NCBI GenBank assembly: GCA_022701365.1
Contig: JAKUHH010000080.1
Location: 2,436-66,435, forward strand
Reading direction: 5' to 3'
Length of the DNA stretch: 64,000 nt
Source of the DNA: Mycocentrospora acerina
Taxonomy: Eukaryota > Ascomycota > Dothideomycetes > Pleosporales
The number at the start of each line of letters is the position of its first letter. The stretch's first letter is position 1. Of the stretch, positions 23,202 through 34,884 are shown piece after piece. Position numbers and translations under genes: made by a program. The notes beneath the pieces were generated by a model that ran no database searches, was not told the DNA's origin, and was given only the letters and a program-made list of their open reading frames with translations.

Positions 23202-25700
23202 TCAATCTGTCATCTTCCACGAGTCGAACCATTGGAGATGCTTCCACTGGGTGTGAGGGCCAACCATGCCGAACGATGTCGCCCTGAAGAGCCAGTAGAG
23301 GCCAATGATGATTGCATACAGAGTTCCAAAGATAGCCCAGTTGACCTGCTTACTGAGTTTCCGAGTGGTGAAATCTAGACAGAAACCCATGACCAGGATG
23401 GCGAACCACAAGGCAGGGTAGTAATGGTGAACGTAGGTGACACGACCCATGGCGATAAAAGGGGCGTAGTGAAGAGCCCAGCCGATGATGGGGTAAAAGC
23501 CAGCATAGTGGATCTGATCAATTTCGGTGGAGCTGAGATCTTTGTAACCACGCTGCCAGCGGATGACGTAGAATAAGACGATAAGACCAAAAATACCAAG
23601 ACTGGCAGTGCTGCCCCAGTAGACGAAGGGGTTACCGAGAAGGAAGTATTTGACGACTGAAGTTTGTTAGTGAAAAGGGAAAGAATGAATATATGAGCAA
23701 GTCCTTACTGTCGTCGTTCCAGCCGCACATACGGAGACCAACATGGAGAAGAGGCCACTGCCAGAAAGAAGAGGCCAGGTCGTCTTGCTTGTCAGGATCA
23801 GGGACAAGTGCATTGTTGGATGTCATCATGGCAACGTTAAGATGGATAAAGTCTTGAAAGAAAGGAGACTTGTAGTCTCCAGGTTTGCCAGGTGGAACTG
23901 AAGAAATTAGCAAATGCATTTTAGTATAAAGATAGATTGCAACTCACGCCTCTCATTCGTGTGGCTCTCGATGTTCCAATGAGTGTAAACGTCGCGGGGA
24001 TTGTTTGCTTTGGTGCAGGTCGTTTCGATTTGCTTGAAACCCCACTGAGGAAGGTTGGTATTGCCAGCACGGAGATAGCAGTTCAGATCTTTGTGCTTCA
24101 AACGGAAGCCAGTCGTGAGAGTTCGGAGTTTCGAATAGTCCCTTGAAGCAGCGTCACGAACAACTTCGACCTCCCAGTGATCCTTGGTGTCGCCAACAGT
24201 CGTGTTACCGTAGCAAGACACTTCGTGATCACCCTTGGTAACGGGGGCAGCGACCTGGTGCGAGTGAAGATTACGGCCAGTCTGAGCGTGAAGAAGACGG
24301 ATAACGTCGCCATTTCCAGGGTAGCGGAGCTCCTCGTCTGGCTGATAATCAACCTCATAGCGGTTAGGGTAGAAGAACCAGTCATTATTCGAATCTTTAT
24401 GGTGGTAGCAAGTGATTTGTTGCTGTTGGGAACCCTCTGGGTAGGTCTGGACGTGAGAATGAAGAAGACCTCCTCCGTATCCCATATTCTTCAGTGTAAC
24501 ACGGGAACCGTACGCGACTTCAAGAGGGCTGTCTTTGCCCACCTCGGTGCCTCGCAAGTTGGCTTGAAAGAGAGAGCTCATCTGAGCATCTCCCGGGCCG
24601 CTGTTCTCAAGGATTAAAAAGTGAAGGTAGAATGAGAAGATGTAAACTGCCGCAGGAATGAGGATCAAGGCGAAAACTCGGAATGCAAGATGCGAAGCCA
24701 GTTCGAGCTATTGATGTTAGTGATAACTTCTGACATTTCGTAGTGTCGCCTTACCTTTGGCATCTTCAAGTCGCCGAATTTGTTCCAGAGGTCTTCAATA
24801 GTGTAAAGTCCGACCAGAGCTGTAACGAAGAAGCCCACCCACTTGACACTGGTGACGCATCCAATGGAGACACCAGTCAACATCAGCCACAAAGCCCATT
24901 CGGGAGAGAACGGGTCTTTTTGCAGGCGATGAAACTTGGACCAACAGAAGACGGTGGTAAAGGTGAAGCAGAGCAACATCGAGTCGAGTAGGATGAAGCG
25001 GCTGATGGTGGTGTACGAGTTCTCGCACAACACAGCCAGCGTAACGAACCAAACGGTGGGCCTCCGGAAGTTAAGCTCCTTTGCGGTGAAGTAGGCAAGA
25101 GGAATGCATACAGCACCAAATGCCGCATTGAAAAGGCGCATAAAGGTGTAGTTTAGCTCCTCAGGGTATGTTTCTCCAGATTTGAACTCGAATGTTCCGT
25201 TGTACCCAGCGAGGTATCCAGACAGACCGACTAGCATCTTCCCTAGCGGAGGGTGGACATCGAAATAGAATTCGCGTTGAAGGTAGTGAGAACCGAACTT
25301 GCCAAAGCTGCCCCTCAGTCAGATTGTGCATGCTATAACGCGATCGTGGTGCTTACTGAGCTTCGTCCCAGGTGACAATTGGCGACAAGCCAATTTTCCA
25401 CATGCGCGTGAAGAAGGCGAGGGCGGTGAATACGATGGGTGCGAGGATAAACTCGTAGTCGTCGAGGAAGGAGAGCACGCTGAACGGCTGTGGCGTGATT
25501 AGCTGATGGTGCTCATCGTCCGGCGGCGACCTGTCCAATGCTCGAATTCCATCTAGATTTGGGCAGCGTACCTTCTCCTTGGACTTTTCTGACACTGGGA
25601 TTGCCGCCCCATGCGGTGATGCTGGCTCAGGTGCTACGTTTCTTCTCCGCAGCTCTTCCGCGTGTGCATCTGCGCCCGTTGTATACACGGGAGCTGCCAT
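23202..25700 (-). CDS. PMT2: Protein O-mannosyltransferase, PMT2 subfamily
   Basis: ER membrane enzyme that transfers mannose from dolichyl-phosphate-mannose to Ser/Thr of secreted and wall proteins, usually as a heterodimer with a PMT1-type partner. Exons 25357-25700, 24755-25307, 23948-24707, 23709-23897 and 23202-23656; 766 residues. After a cytosolic tail and the first membrane segment come the acidic pair in WDEAHFGKFGSHY and the REFYFDVHPPLGKMLVGL loop, the hallmark of the luminal active site. Three MIR repeats fill about residues 330-520 (LLHSHVQTYP, NLHSHQV and following). A block of C-terminal membrane helices ends with HLQWFDSWKMTD, the PMT2-type terminus. Length is typical. Confidence 0.96.
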
Positions 25701-26782
25701 GACGAATTGCTGGCAAGTAGCACTCGACCCTGTGCTTTCTGTCTAGTCCGCGCTGTGGTGTTGCGATGAACTAGGAGAGGACGCGTCCTCTGGGCTGCTT
25801 TGGTGGGATGTCGAAGCTGCGCTGTCAGGCTCGCGCTGCACAATCCAAATACTGCACAAGGAAAAGGGATTAAAGAGAGGAGAAGAAGCCCAAAGGAATT
25901 GGGAGCTCAGTAATGGGAGCAGCGAACAGCAAAAGAAGATGGCCCCCTGCGTTGCGGGAGTTGTTGGGTAGGGTGCGGAAATAGATAGATCGAACGGGGA
26001 AGCTGAATGAGCGCTAAGGCCCACCTGCGCAGGCGCAAGGGGTAACTCGAGAACCACACTGGACACCTGTCTTGTTCACATGTCACGTAAGCACCCCTGA
26101 GAGGCAGTCAAAGAAGCAACACTGACACTTGAGTCTGCGCAACGCCGCGTCACATTTGCATCGTGAGATGGTGAATGGCATTGACTCGAGTGGTCTGGGA
26201 ACAACCTGGGAAGGAGCCATTTCCAGAATAGGAAGGAAATGCCCATGTCGGCGGGCCGCGAAACTATATTAGCAGACAGGCGAAACAGCAGTACAGCCGA
26301 AGACCTTGAGCGATGGTCTCACGGGAGACCGTGATATGTGGAAGAAGCGACTCCTGCTGTAGTTCCCTACAATGTCTGCTGTTGAGACACAAGGTTCGAT
26401 CATGTGCCTTTTTTTTGTAGCGAGCTTGTGAATAAACTTGCTACTTCACGCTCTTGGTTTAACATACTCTGATGTGTCAAAGAATAGACTCTTGCTTTCA
26501 CAAATCTGAGCCCACACATTCCTGGGTTGAATTGATGCGTGAAAGTACATGTACATAAGCTCCGAATTCTAGTAAAACTTCATTTGCAGGCTGCTCTTAG
26601 ACATACAACCGAAAGCTGAACAGCCCCAAACGCTCACTATACGAAATGCTATGCGCCCTCTATCAACCCAAAACTTGTATACCGAGTGGAATCACTCAGG
26701 GTATCGACCCATGCCGCTGCCAAACAAAGGCAGATGATGCCAAAACGTCCAGGAAATGCCAACGATGGATCTGTGCTGTTTA
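25701..26782. other. Intergenic region, PMT2 promoter and transporter 3' flank
   Basis: No supported gene. The left part is the PMT2 promoter; the right part probably includes the transporter 3' UTR. Confidence 0.5.
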
Positions 26783-29070
26783 CTACTCATCTTGTCCTAT
26801 CCGCTTGTACTTTCCACTTGAACTGTCTCCTCCGCTGCCGTTCCTCCTCACCATGTTGGAGATCCACCCACCGATACCCTCACTGCCGTTAGCCTCCGCT
26901 TTTGACAGTGACTTGCCGCTCTCGAGGTCAGGTGGGTCGATGTTGAGTCCGGGGATGGCGCTATCTGCACCGCGCCCGCCACGAATATCTAGAGATGGCA
27001 CAGGAGACCCACGGTCGCCGCTGAAGAGAGATTCTACCTCTGCCAGAGTTTGAGGTGTCGCCGCGACAGTGGTGGCGTCTCCAAACAGTGAGTTCATGTC
27101 TTCAAGACGAATATTCGCAGTCTCGGGGTAGATGAAGTAAACTTCAATGTAGTTAGCAAGCCGTGACAATGCTTTCCCAAGCGATCACACTTACCAATGA
27201 CGAAACTAGCGGCGCAAAAGAAGGCATGAATGAGATACAGGCGCCATTGAATGCGTTCTTGCAATATAGGCGTCATTTCTCCCACAAGCCAATTAAAGGC
27301 CCAGTTAGTTGCCGTACTCAGACTGGCACCCTTGGCACGGATGGTGAGCGGCAGGATCTCTGGTGGGTACAACCATGGGATAGGTCCCCACGAATATCCG
27401 AACGCCGCATTGTAGATCATGACCGAGATGACTACCATGTTAGGCGTCCAGCTCGCTTGCAGGAAGATAAAGTAGGATATGGCAGAGAGCGAAATAGCCA
27501 TGGCAATCGCTCCCGAAAGGAGAATTTTACGACGCCCCAAAGTATCCACAACGTACCAAGGCGGGATTGTAGACAAGAGGTATGTAATGGCGTTGATGCC
27601 CGTCATGAGAATGGCCTGGCGGCCAACCCAACCGGCTTCCTCGAAAACGAGGGGTGCATAATACGATATAACGTTAATGCCGTTGAGTTGCGCAAGAGCT
27701 TGAGCGGACATGGCAATGAAGACACGCTTGTAGTATCGCCTAAACATGTCGGCATACGAGCGCTCTCCCTCTTGGCGGGCAAGCAGCACGTTCATCTTGA
27801 TCTCTCGGTATTCATCTCGCGCTTTGGGGTTGTGAATGTCACCCTTTCCGTACAGGTTAGCAATGACTACAATGCCTTCCTCGTCGTGATCGTTGTCCAG
27901 CAGCCATCTACTCGAGTTAGCCAAAACTATCGGTAGGTTTCAATGCTACGAACCTGGGGGATTCGCAGATGAGCAAGCTACCACCGGCCAGCAGAAGGCC
28001 CATGATGCACTGCAGGGCCAAGGGAACTCTCCAGGCCCAATCGTTTGTCAGGTAGCTGCAGAAGTAATCCACCCAAACACTAGCGGCGTAACCGGCGATG
28101 TTCCCAGTAAACTCGATGCAGCCCATCTTTCCTCTGTTGTGGGGAGGTGAGATTTCGGACTGGTAAACTGGGACAATGGTCGAGAGCGTTCCCACTCCGA
28201 GACCAGCGATAATTCTTCCCAGCATCATCATCGCCATGCCATTGGCGCAGGTCTGCAGGGCACCACCAACGATGAAGATGAGTGAGCCGTACAGGATGGT
28301 CTTGCGTCTACCCAAGACGTCACCTATGCGGCCTACCACCAGAGACGAGATGAATGCGCCAACCTCGAGAATGGCAATCATCGTACCCAGCTCGGCAGCC
28401 GTGGGCTGGTTAAAGTAGTCCTTGAAGTAGACTCCTCTGCGGCATGCTGTCAGACGTGTTCAGGCATGGAGGGGTTTGGAGGGGCGCACGTAATGATTCC
28501 AGACATGACTCCCTGATCATAGCCGAACAAGAACACGCCAAGCGATACGAAGATGCTGGTGAAGTAGCTTTGGGTTGTTAGTGGTGATTCGACGTGCAAG
28601 TGTGGCCATGTGCTCACATCAGCTTCTTCCCGTGCAGCCCGTGGATGCGGGAGGGCCCATCGTTGGGCGCCATGACGGCAGCGAGGATCTGCTCAGCCCT
28701 TGAGATGGTGCGACGTCCAGGGTCGGGTATCTCAATGTCCTCCTTGCTGAGGCTCTTGGACGCCTTCTCGTGCAGGCTATCGCGGGACTGGAAGCGGGCG
28801 TGCTTTCGCTGTGGGCGGTGCTGTGAGCGGTGCTTGGGGCGGGTGTCCTCGCGCGAGTCTCGCAGGCGGGTGCTGAGCGGATCTTCACGGTCAGCGAACT
28901 GGTCGACAAGGTCGCCCGTGTCGCTCCAGACAGAGAGGTCAGAATCCGAGGAAGGCGTGTCAAAGGACGCGCTATCCTTATCGCGGTCGTCGAGCAGATA
29001 AGCCGCGTCGGCCGTGTGTCGCGGGCGGGCTGCCGACGACAAGTTGTGCAGCGGGATGTTCGCTGGCCTC
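26783..29070 (-). CDS. MFS sugar transporter with long N-terminal tail (5' end unresolved)
   Basis: Plasma-membrane sugar porter of the major facilitator superfamily. Exons 28618-29070 (5' border uncertain), 28490-28567, 27954-28436, 27195-27907 and 26783-27141, phases consistent. Family motifs: GYDQGVMSG in helix 1, VGRIGDVLGRRKT in loop 2-3, GRIIAGLGVG with QSEISPPHNRGKMG, CESPRWLL after helix 6, QLNGINVISYYAP in helix 7, VDTLGRRKILL, and YPETANIRLEDM after helix 12. About 130 residues rich in Asp, Arg and Ser precede helix 1, longer than most sugar porters. No ATG opens this frame; a possible acceptor at 29071-29072 suggests a further upstream exon that I could not identify. An internal ATG at 28673 is an alternative start. 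The substrate is not readable. Confidence 0.88.
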
Positions 29071-29523
29071 CTGTGGGTGTGCGAGGAGGAAGGAATGGTG
29101 AAGGTGGCAGGCAGTTAGGGAGCAGCCGACTCCACGAGCAGTTTGTGAGAAAGATACGCGAAAGGGTCACAGGGCCGATAGGCAGTCAGGACGCCTAGAG
29201 CAAGAGCGGTCAAGCCCGGTTCACATCAGACGCGTGTGGGGACGGGTTGGCGGCAACTGGTGGCACTGCGAGCAGGAAGAGAAGCAGTTGCGGGCATGCG
29301 GTGAGCTGTTGGTCCCGTCTGGTGGAGTGCCCGCCGAGCTGCCCTGCCACTCGATTCTTGGCAGCTCCCCTACTGCGACTCGGTCCGAGCGGATTGGGCT
29401 TAAGCCATGACTTTGGTTGTGCTGGCAGGGTGAGAAAGCGGGACGTCATGTGCAATGATGTCTTGCTGCAGGGGAAGATGCAGAGGAAGATGGTGATGGC
29501 GATAGTAATAGTGATGGTAATGG

Positions 29524-29554
<31 letters not shown>

Positions 29555-29608
29555 GAAGAAGAAATAGAAGAAGAAGAAGAAGAAGAAGAAGAAGAAGAGG
29601 AGGAGGGA
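29524..29608. repeat. (GAT)n followed by (GAA)n microsatellites
   Basis: Roughly nine GAT triplets run straight into about eighteen GAA/GAG triplets with few interruptions. Confidence 0.93.
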
Positions 29609-30627
29609 AAAGCGTCCATTTGCAGTTGCTTGCGTGTGTGAGCAGAATCAATTCATCATGCCTTGAGTGATATTTCCCATCATCTGCTGTAGGTAGTCCC
29701 CAGGAAATATACCTAGAGAGTATGGTTGTGAAGCCCTTGTATTGAACACTGAAGACGCTGCATTCAACTGCAACTCTAGGCGCTACGGAAGACTAGAGCT
29801 GCAGAAGAATAGAGAGATTGTTTTGAAATACACTGCAGCTTGACCGTCTCGTAGGATTTCTCGTGCAGAACTTGTCAGTCAACAACGCATCTCTACGTCC
29901 AAAATCACGCCAACAGGACCATGCCAACAGAAACACCAACAGAAACACCAACAAAAGCGCCAAAAAAAAAGCCAACAAAAATACCAACGGCCCATACCAA
30001 CCTGAGATTGCTCCCCATGGTTGCCAGGATGGCTGGATAAAGCACGGGTTCAAGTTCTAGTCGAGGAAAAATGCCCAGTTTTCCTTAGAGTGCTCGCAAC
30101 AAAACAAGCCAGCGAATACACAGCTGGGGATCGACAACGAACTAAAACATTGCAAGATTGTGCAGGTTCCTAAAGAATGCAATTGTCCGTCTGCGCCTAG
30201 ATTTCCACAAAAAATCTTGTTTCTTCTGTTGGCTACTATGCGCATGGCACTTTCTTGCAATCGAGTGACAGTACCAACCAAAGTGCTTTTGCAGGCTGAA
30301 ACACTCAAGGCTTTCAGCGGCTGTGTCTACTTCACATATGCGCGTCAACAGTGCATCAGACTGCCAGTCACAAACAACCGACTGCATTTGCCCATGTGTT
30401 CGTGGTGCACTAAAAACACGCTGGACACGCTCGTTGACTGCCGATCTTGTCCTATGATCTCATATGGCGCAGAGGCGAAGCTATGATGTTGTCGAACAAG
30501 CAAGTCGCGGAAAGTGGCTGGTGCGCCCGATCTGTTGTCAAGGTTTCGAGGTCGCTAGGTGATTGGCTATTGTGTAATTGCTTCCTTTGTGTACGCTCCC
30601 CTCTGTGACATTGGTCAAGCGCTGTAT

Positions 30628-30655
30628 TTCTGGCTTCTGGCTTCTGGCTTCTGGC
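30628..30655. repeat. TTCTGGC heptamer array
   Basis: Four tandem copies of a 7-bp unit, 355 bp upstream of the Chs7-family start codon. Confidence 0.9.
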
Positions 30656-31009
30656 GTCTGTTGCCTGGCAAGCTGCGACGAATTCTCGAGTCGCGGCAAC
30701 ACTGCAAGACGTTGATCTGGTCACCTGTAGCGCGCAGTCTCCAACCCCTGCTTCCTTGGTTCTGCCAGCCACCCTACCCTACCCTGCCCTTACCCTAACT
30801 ACCTACCTTGCAAACATCATCTCTCACTCGCACCGCATTCCTCCACAATTCACCACTGTCATCTTCACCTCGAGGCCCAGGGCGCGCCAATCCCCACACG
30901 CTGTCGCTGATTCTCACCAAGCCTCACGTTTCACAACGACGACGGCCACTGCTCCTGCACCCTCGTCGCATTCCGCTCAACGCGAGGCTGCGCGCCCCTG
31001 TAGCTGGTC

Positions 31010-32284
31010 ATGTCGCGTTACGGCAAATTCGACGACTTCTGTCGCGACACAGGCAATTTGGGATCGACCCTACCAGGTATGTTGAAACTCCACTTGTCTT
31101 AATATAAACATATTCATGTACACATGCATTGTAGATCAGAACCTCTACTGACCATGGACAGTCTGCTATGTACGTTGCTACCAACATCGCTCCTCTAGCC
31201 TTGCTGCCCTCGAACCGCTACTAACCGCGATTCCCTACAGCTCTTTGACCAGGCGTCAACCAGACAAGGCACAGGATGGGAGGGTGGCTGTGAGTTGGTA
31301 GGCTTTGCTGTCGGTGGGAATAATAGGCTCAGAAACTTGGGTAAGCAGACGACAACGCAGTAGGACTGCACCCTCGGCTCATCTCAACAAAAACAGGCTC
31401 GATAATACTGTGCGGCTTTGCCATCCTCGTCTCTGCGTTCTTGCTATGGAGGTCTGAACGAAAGAAGGCCGCCGTCGGGAGAAGGTATGCAATCTGCAAG
31501 CGTCGCTGGAAGCAGGTTGTTAACTGTAAACAGAGAGATGCAATTGTTCCTCCTCGGCTACATTGTCATATCCATTTGCGAGATATTTACCATTGGCGGG
31601 TTTCCTCTGAATGACACCGTGCGCATCGTATGTCATTGCCCTTGCGCTCTTCCAAGTGCGCCATCTAACTGTTGCGCAGGCTTTTGTTGGCGTCCACATC
31701 GCTGCCATTGTCGCGACCTCATGGGTACTAATGCTCAACGGCGCAGTAGGCTACCAACTCCTCGACGACGGCACTGCAATGTCGGTTGGATTGCTTCTCG
31801 TCTCCTCTCTTCTGATCTTTGTCGGGACGGGCTATATCGCACTCGACACTGGCTTCAGCTGGACTGGTTACTGGGACGACACATTGCCATCCCCGAATCA
31901 AGCTTATGCCCTCTACACCCTCTACCAGCTTGTGCCATTGGTCTTCCTCGTCATCTTTTTTCTGTTGGAGGCATTCTTGGTGCTTCGCATTCTTGGCGAG
32001 CGCAAACCGATGCGTAGGTACTCTACCAACAGTATCATTCGCACAATTGCTAACATGCTTGCGTAGTTTACCTACTCGGCGCAGCAATCTTCTTTGCCAT
32101 TGGCCAAGTATTCCAGTATGTCGTCAGTACACACATCTGCAACGGCACAGACGGAAAGATCAACGGAGGTCTGTTCGAGACTCTTTTCACACTGCTCGCG
32201 GTGGTGATGATCTGGGTGTTCTGGTCGAGCATCACCGAAGACGACTGGCCGATGCCACCAAGCGGCTCGGACGCGTACCACTGA
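31010..32284 (+). CDS. Chs7-family chitin synthase export chaperone
   Basis: Multi-pass ER membrane protein; Chs7 proteins let class-IV-type chitin synthase leave the ER. Seven exons: 31010-31076, 31162-31169 (8 nt), 31241-31340, 31397-31484, 31534-31627, 31680-32013 and 32067-32284, giving 302 residues. The start MSRYGKFDDFCRDT resembles the Chs7 N-terminus; joining through the 8-nt exon produces STLPVCYLFDQ, matching the conserved LPxC motif. Then follow about seven hydrophobic helices, including ERKKAAVGRREMQLFLLGY after helix 1, LNGAVGYQLLDDGT, and IGQVFQYVVSTHIC, ending in ITEDDWPMP. It differs from the classical Chs7 enough to be a paralogue, so no symbol is given. Skipping the tiny exon breaks the frame. 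Confidence 0.88.
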
Positions 32285-33019
32285 TAAAATGGCAGGATAT
32301 GTGGAGGACGTACAAGACATATGGCGTAATGTTTCATGATTTTTTCAGCACAGCGTGTGCCATCGTAGGAATTCCTAACGCGATATGTGTTATGCTGCTA
32401 GTTAGTTCACGACATGCAAAGAATAATATTTGTTGCAATGAGAGAATACTTGTGTTCTATACCTGAAAGCATGGCTCACACGACTGACATGGCTGACCTG
32501 GAACGGGTGTGTGTAGTGATGATGATGATGCAGATAGGGGATGATGGAAGTCATCTTCGTGGTAAGAAGGAAACAAAGAACGCAACTCGTGATTATGTAA
32601 GATTCGTCGAAAGAAAGTATCGGATGGACAATGGATACTTTTTCTGAGAATCTATCACGTGCTTTCGTTCCAGATCGTCATCGCATCATTTCCGTAAGCT
32701 TCACGAAGCTCTCGAGCGCGCTGAACTTTACCACCATCTTGGGAATCGCGTTCGATGATGACCAGGAACGCGCCGCTCATGCCATGCTTAGCGCCTTCAC
32801 CTCTAAACACTCGTTCTTGAAAGCCATCAACGTCACGCCCTGCTGTTGGTGTTAGTGAATATCCTCTCTCGCCTCCTCGCGACGCACGGTATCCCACGAC
32901 TCGTATATTTTGATATCCAAGCTTGGTGGCCCATATTCTACCTTGCAGTGGCGCGCACTCGAACGACTTGACGACAATCTTAACCAATAGACGACAGGCG
33001 CGCGGGCGGCTACGCAAAT
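32285..33019. other. Intergenic region upstream of SSL1
   Basis: Contains the Chs7-like 3' flank and the SSL1 promoter. On the minus strand at 32655-33017 there is an open frame with a possible intron (CTAAC branch site and acceptor near 32852), but no start codon and no recognisable family, so it is not called as a gene. Confidence 0.45.
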
Positions 33020-34483
33020 ATGACCGACTCTGATTACGATTTCGACGACGACGATGGGTCGGAGGACGAGTATGTAGGGTCCAAGAACGCTGGTTCTAGC
33101 TCACGAGCACCACCAGCGGTCAAGACACGCACGGCAGAAGTAAAAGAAGCACCAAAACGCCAGGCGTGGGAGACGGAGCACTCTCGCACGGTTGAGAAGA
33201 TTGTACCCATCAACGACGAGTCGATAGGGCAAAGCGTTCAAGAGCGAGAAGAGGAGAGGAAGCGCAAGCGGTTACGCAAGGACACCAAGCCCTTCCAAAG
33301 AGGCATCATACGGCATGTTGTACTGGTGCTGGATCTGTCAGAGGCAATGATGGAAAAGGACATGCGGCCGAATCGCTTCATCACCATGGTCAACTACACG
33401 CAGGACTACGTTCGCGAATTTTTTGAGCAGAATCCCATCTCACAAATGAGCGTGCTGGGCATGCACGATGGAATCTGCATACGAATTTCAGAGTTGTCCG
33501 GCAATCCGGCGGAGCATATTGAAGCAATCAAGAATCTGAGGAGCAAAGAAAGCCCAAAGGAACCCAAGGGTGCGCCCAGCTTGCAGAATGCGCTGGAGTT
33601 GGCGAGGGCAACGCTCTATCACACTCCAAGTCACGGAACAAGGGAGGTCATTATCGTCTTTGGCTCTTTGCTGTCTCTCGATCCTGGGGATATCCACCAA
33701 ACCGTGAAGTCTTGTGTACGAGACCGGATTCGCGTCAGCATCATTGGCATGAGCGCGCGGCTCAAGATCTGCACAGAGATTGTCACAAAAACAAATGCGG
33801 GAGACGAGGGCGAATACACAATCGCCACGGACCAGGAGATGCTGAAAGAGCTCCTGATAGCCACCACCACACCTCCTGTGATTCGTCAAACAGGTGGCAC
33901 GACGAACGCTCCCGAACCAGACTCGGGTGCTGCGTTGATGATGATGGGCTTTCCCTCGCGAGTCGTCGAGGATGTAGCCACAATATGCGCCTGCCACGGC
34001 AACCTAACACTCGGAGGTTACACATGCTCACGGTGCAGCGCAAAAGTCTGCAGCTTACCAGTCACATGCCCCAGCTGTCAACTTACACTCTTGCTCTCAA
34101 CACATCTCGCGCGAAGCTACCATCACCTGTTCCCCTTGCGCAACTGGGCTACAGTAAGCTGGTCGCGCGCACGTGAAAAGGGAAGCCGGGAATGTGTTGG
34201 TTGTCTTAATCCTTTCCCCGATCCTCCCATCTCCAGAGATAGGCGGGAGCAGGATGGCGAGACGAACGGACAAGCAGGCAAAGGGCAAGAAGACGAAAGT
34301 GAAGACCAGAAGGCGAGTGAATCAGCGAGATACGAGTGCAGAGCATGCGAGAACCACTTCTGCATCGACTGCGACATGTTTGCGCACATGGTGCTTCACA
34401 ACTGTCCCGGGTGTCTGGGTCGGCTTGATCCTGGGGCAATGCAGAATGGGGATGCAAACGGGGATGTCGCTATGAGCGGGTGA
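33020..34483 (+). CDS. SSL1: TFIIH subunit Ssl1 (p44)
   Basis: Core subunit of the general transcription and nucleotide-excision-repair factor TFIIH; it stimulates the Rad3/XPD helicase. One uninterrupted exon of 487 residues. The N-terminus is very acidic (DFDDDDGSEDEY), then a basic stretch. A von Willebrand A-type domain begins near residue 97 with HVVLVLDLSEAM and includes MSVLGMHDG and REVIIVFGSLL. A four-cysteine zinc finger follows at about 316-347 (CACHG, CSRC, CPSC). The C-terminal RING-like C4C4 domain, about 394-465, has CVGCLNPF, CRACENHFCIDCD and HNCPGC, interrupted by a polar insert. The start is the first ATG and fits the family. No intron is needed, unusual among its neighbours. 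Confidence 0.97.
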   Translation: MTDSDYDFDDDDGSEDEYVGSKNAGSSSRAPPAVKTRTAEVKEAPKRQAWETEHSRTVEKIVPINDESIGQSVQEREEERKRKRLRKDTKPFQRGIIRHVVLVLDLSEAMMEKDMRPNRFITMVNYTQDYVREFFEQNPISQMSVLGMHDGICIRISELSGNPAEHIEAIKNLRSKESPKEPKGAPSLQNALELARATLYHTPSHGTREVIIVFGSLLSLDPGDIHQTVKSCVRDRIRVSIIGMSARLKICTEIVTKTNAGDEGEYTIATDQEMLKELLIATTTPPVIRQTGGTTNAPEPDSGAALMMMGFPSRVVEDVATICACHGNLTLGGYTCSRCSAKVCSLPVTCPSCQLTLLLSTHLARSYHHLFPLRNWATVSWSRAREKGSRECVGCLNPFPDPPISRDRREQDGETNGQAGKGQEDESEDQKASESARYECRACENHFCIDCDMFAHMVLHNCPGCLGRLDPGAMQNGDANGDVAMSG

Positions 34484-34884
34484 GCTCGTACATGCTTGTA
34501 CGAACTTGTCGCATGGGGGGGCCGGTGATGGCTGGATGTAGTTATTTCCACTCTACATCTATGAGCGACGAGCAATATATGCCATAAAGTACACAAAAGC
34601 TTGTGATTGTGGTTGTGATGATGGCGATGATTAATGACGAAGCCATCACGGCTCTTGAAGAAGCTCCGCTCACAATGGTTCTCCAATGAGTAACCCCCAG
34701 TAGCTTGTTGCGGAGGAGCCCATCCGGAGGAACACTCATCCGCTCCACGACGCGAATCCTGGTGCTCTCCCAAGTGCCGGCCCACAGCCCCGCGTCGGAC
34801 GTGGGGCAGGCCTCCCCGAAGCGTGTCAGTCATGCGCGTAAACACATAAACTTGCCATGCACCCGTGAGGAGCTTGCGTTATCC
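34484..34884. other. Intergenic region between SSL1 and FAH-family gene
   Basis: Short stretch with the SSL1 3' flank and the promoter of the next gene; nothing else seen. Confidence 0.5.

Larger units (their letters stand above)
29071..31009. other. 1.9-kb intergenic stretch with simple repeats
   Basis: Probably contains the 5' end of the transporter gene on the left and the Chs7-family promoter on the right. In between are GAT/GAA arrays, an A-rich imperfect CCAACAGAAA-type repeat (about 29912-29988) and a TTCTGGC array (30628-30655). No gene recognised. Confidence 0.5.

Noticed and set aside
29210..29651. Frames with His or Lys runs
   Set aside because: Produced by the GAT/GAA microsatellite.
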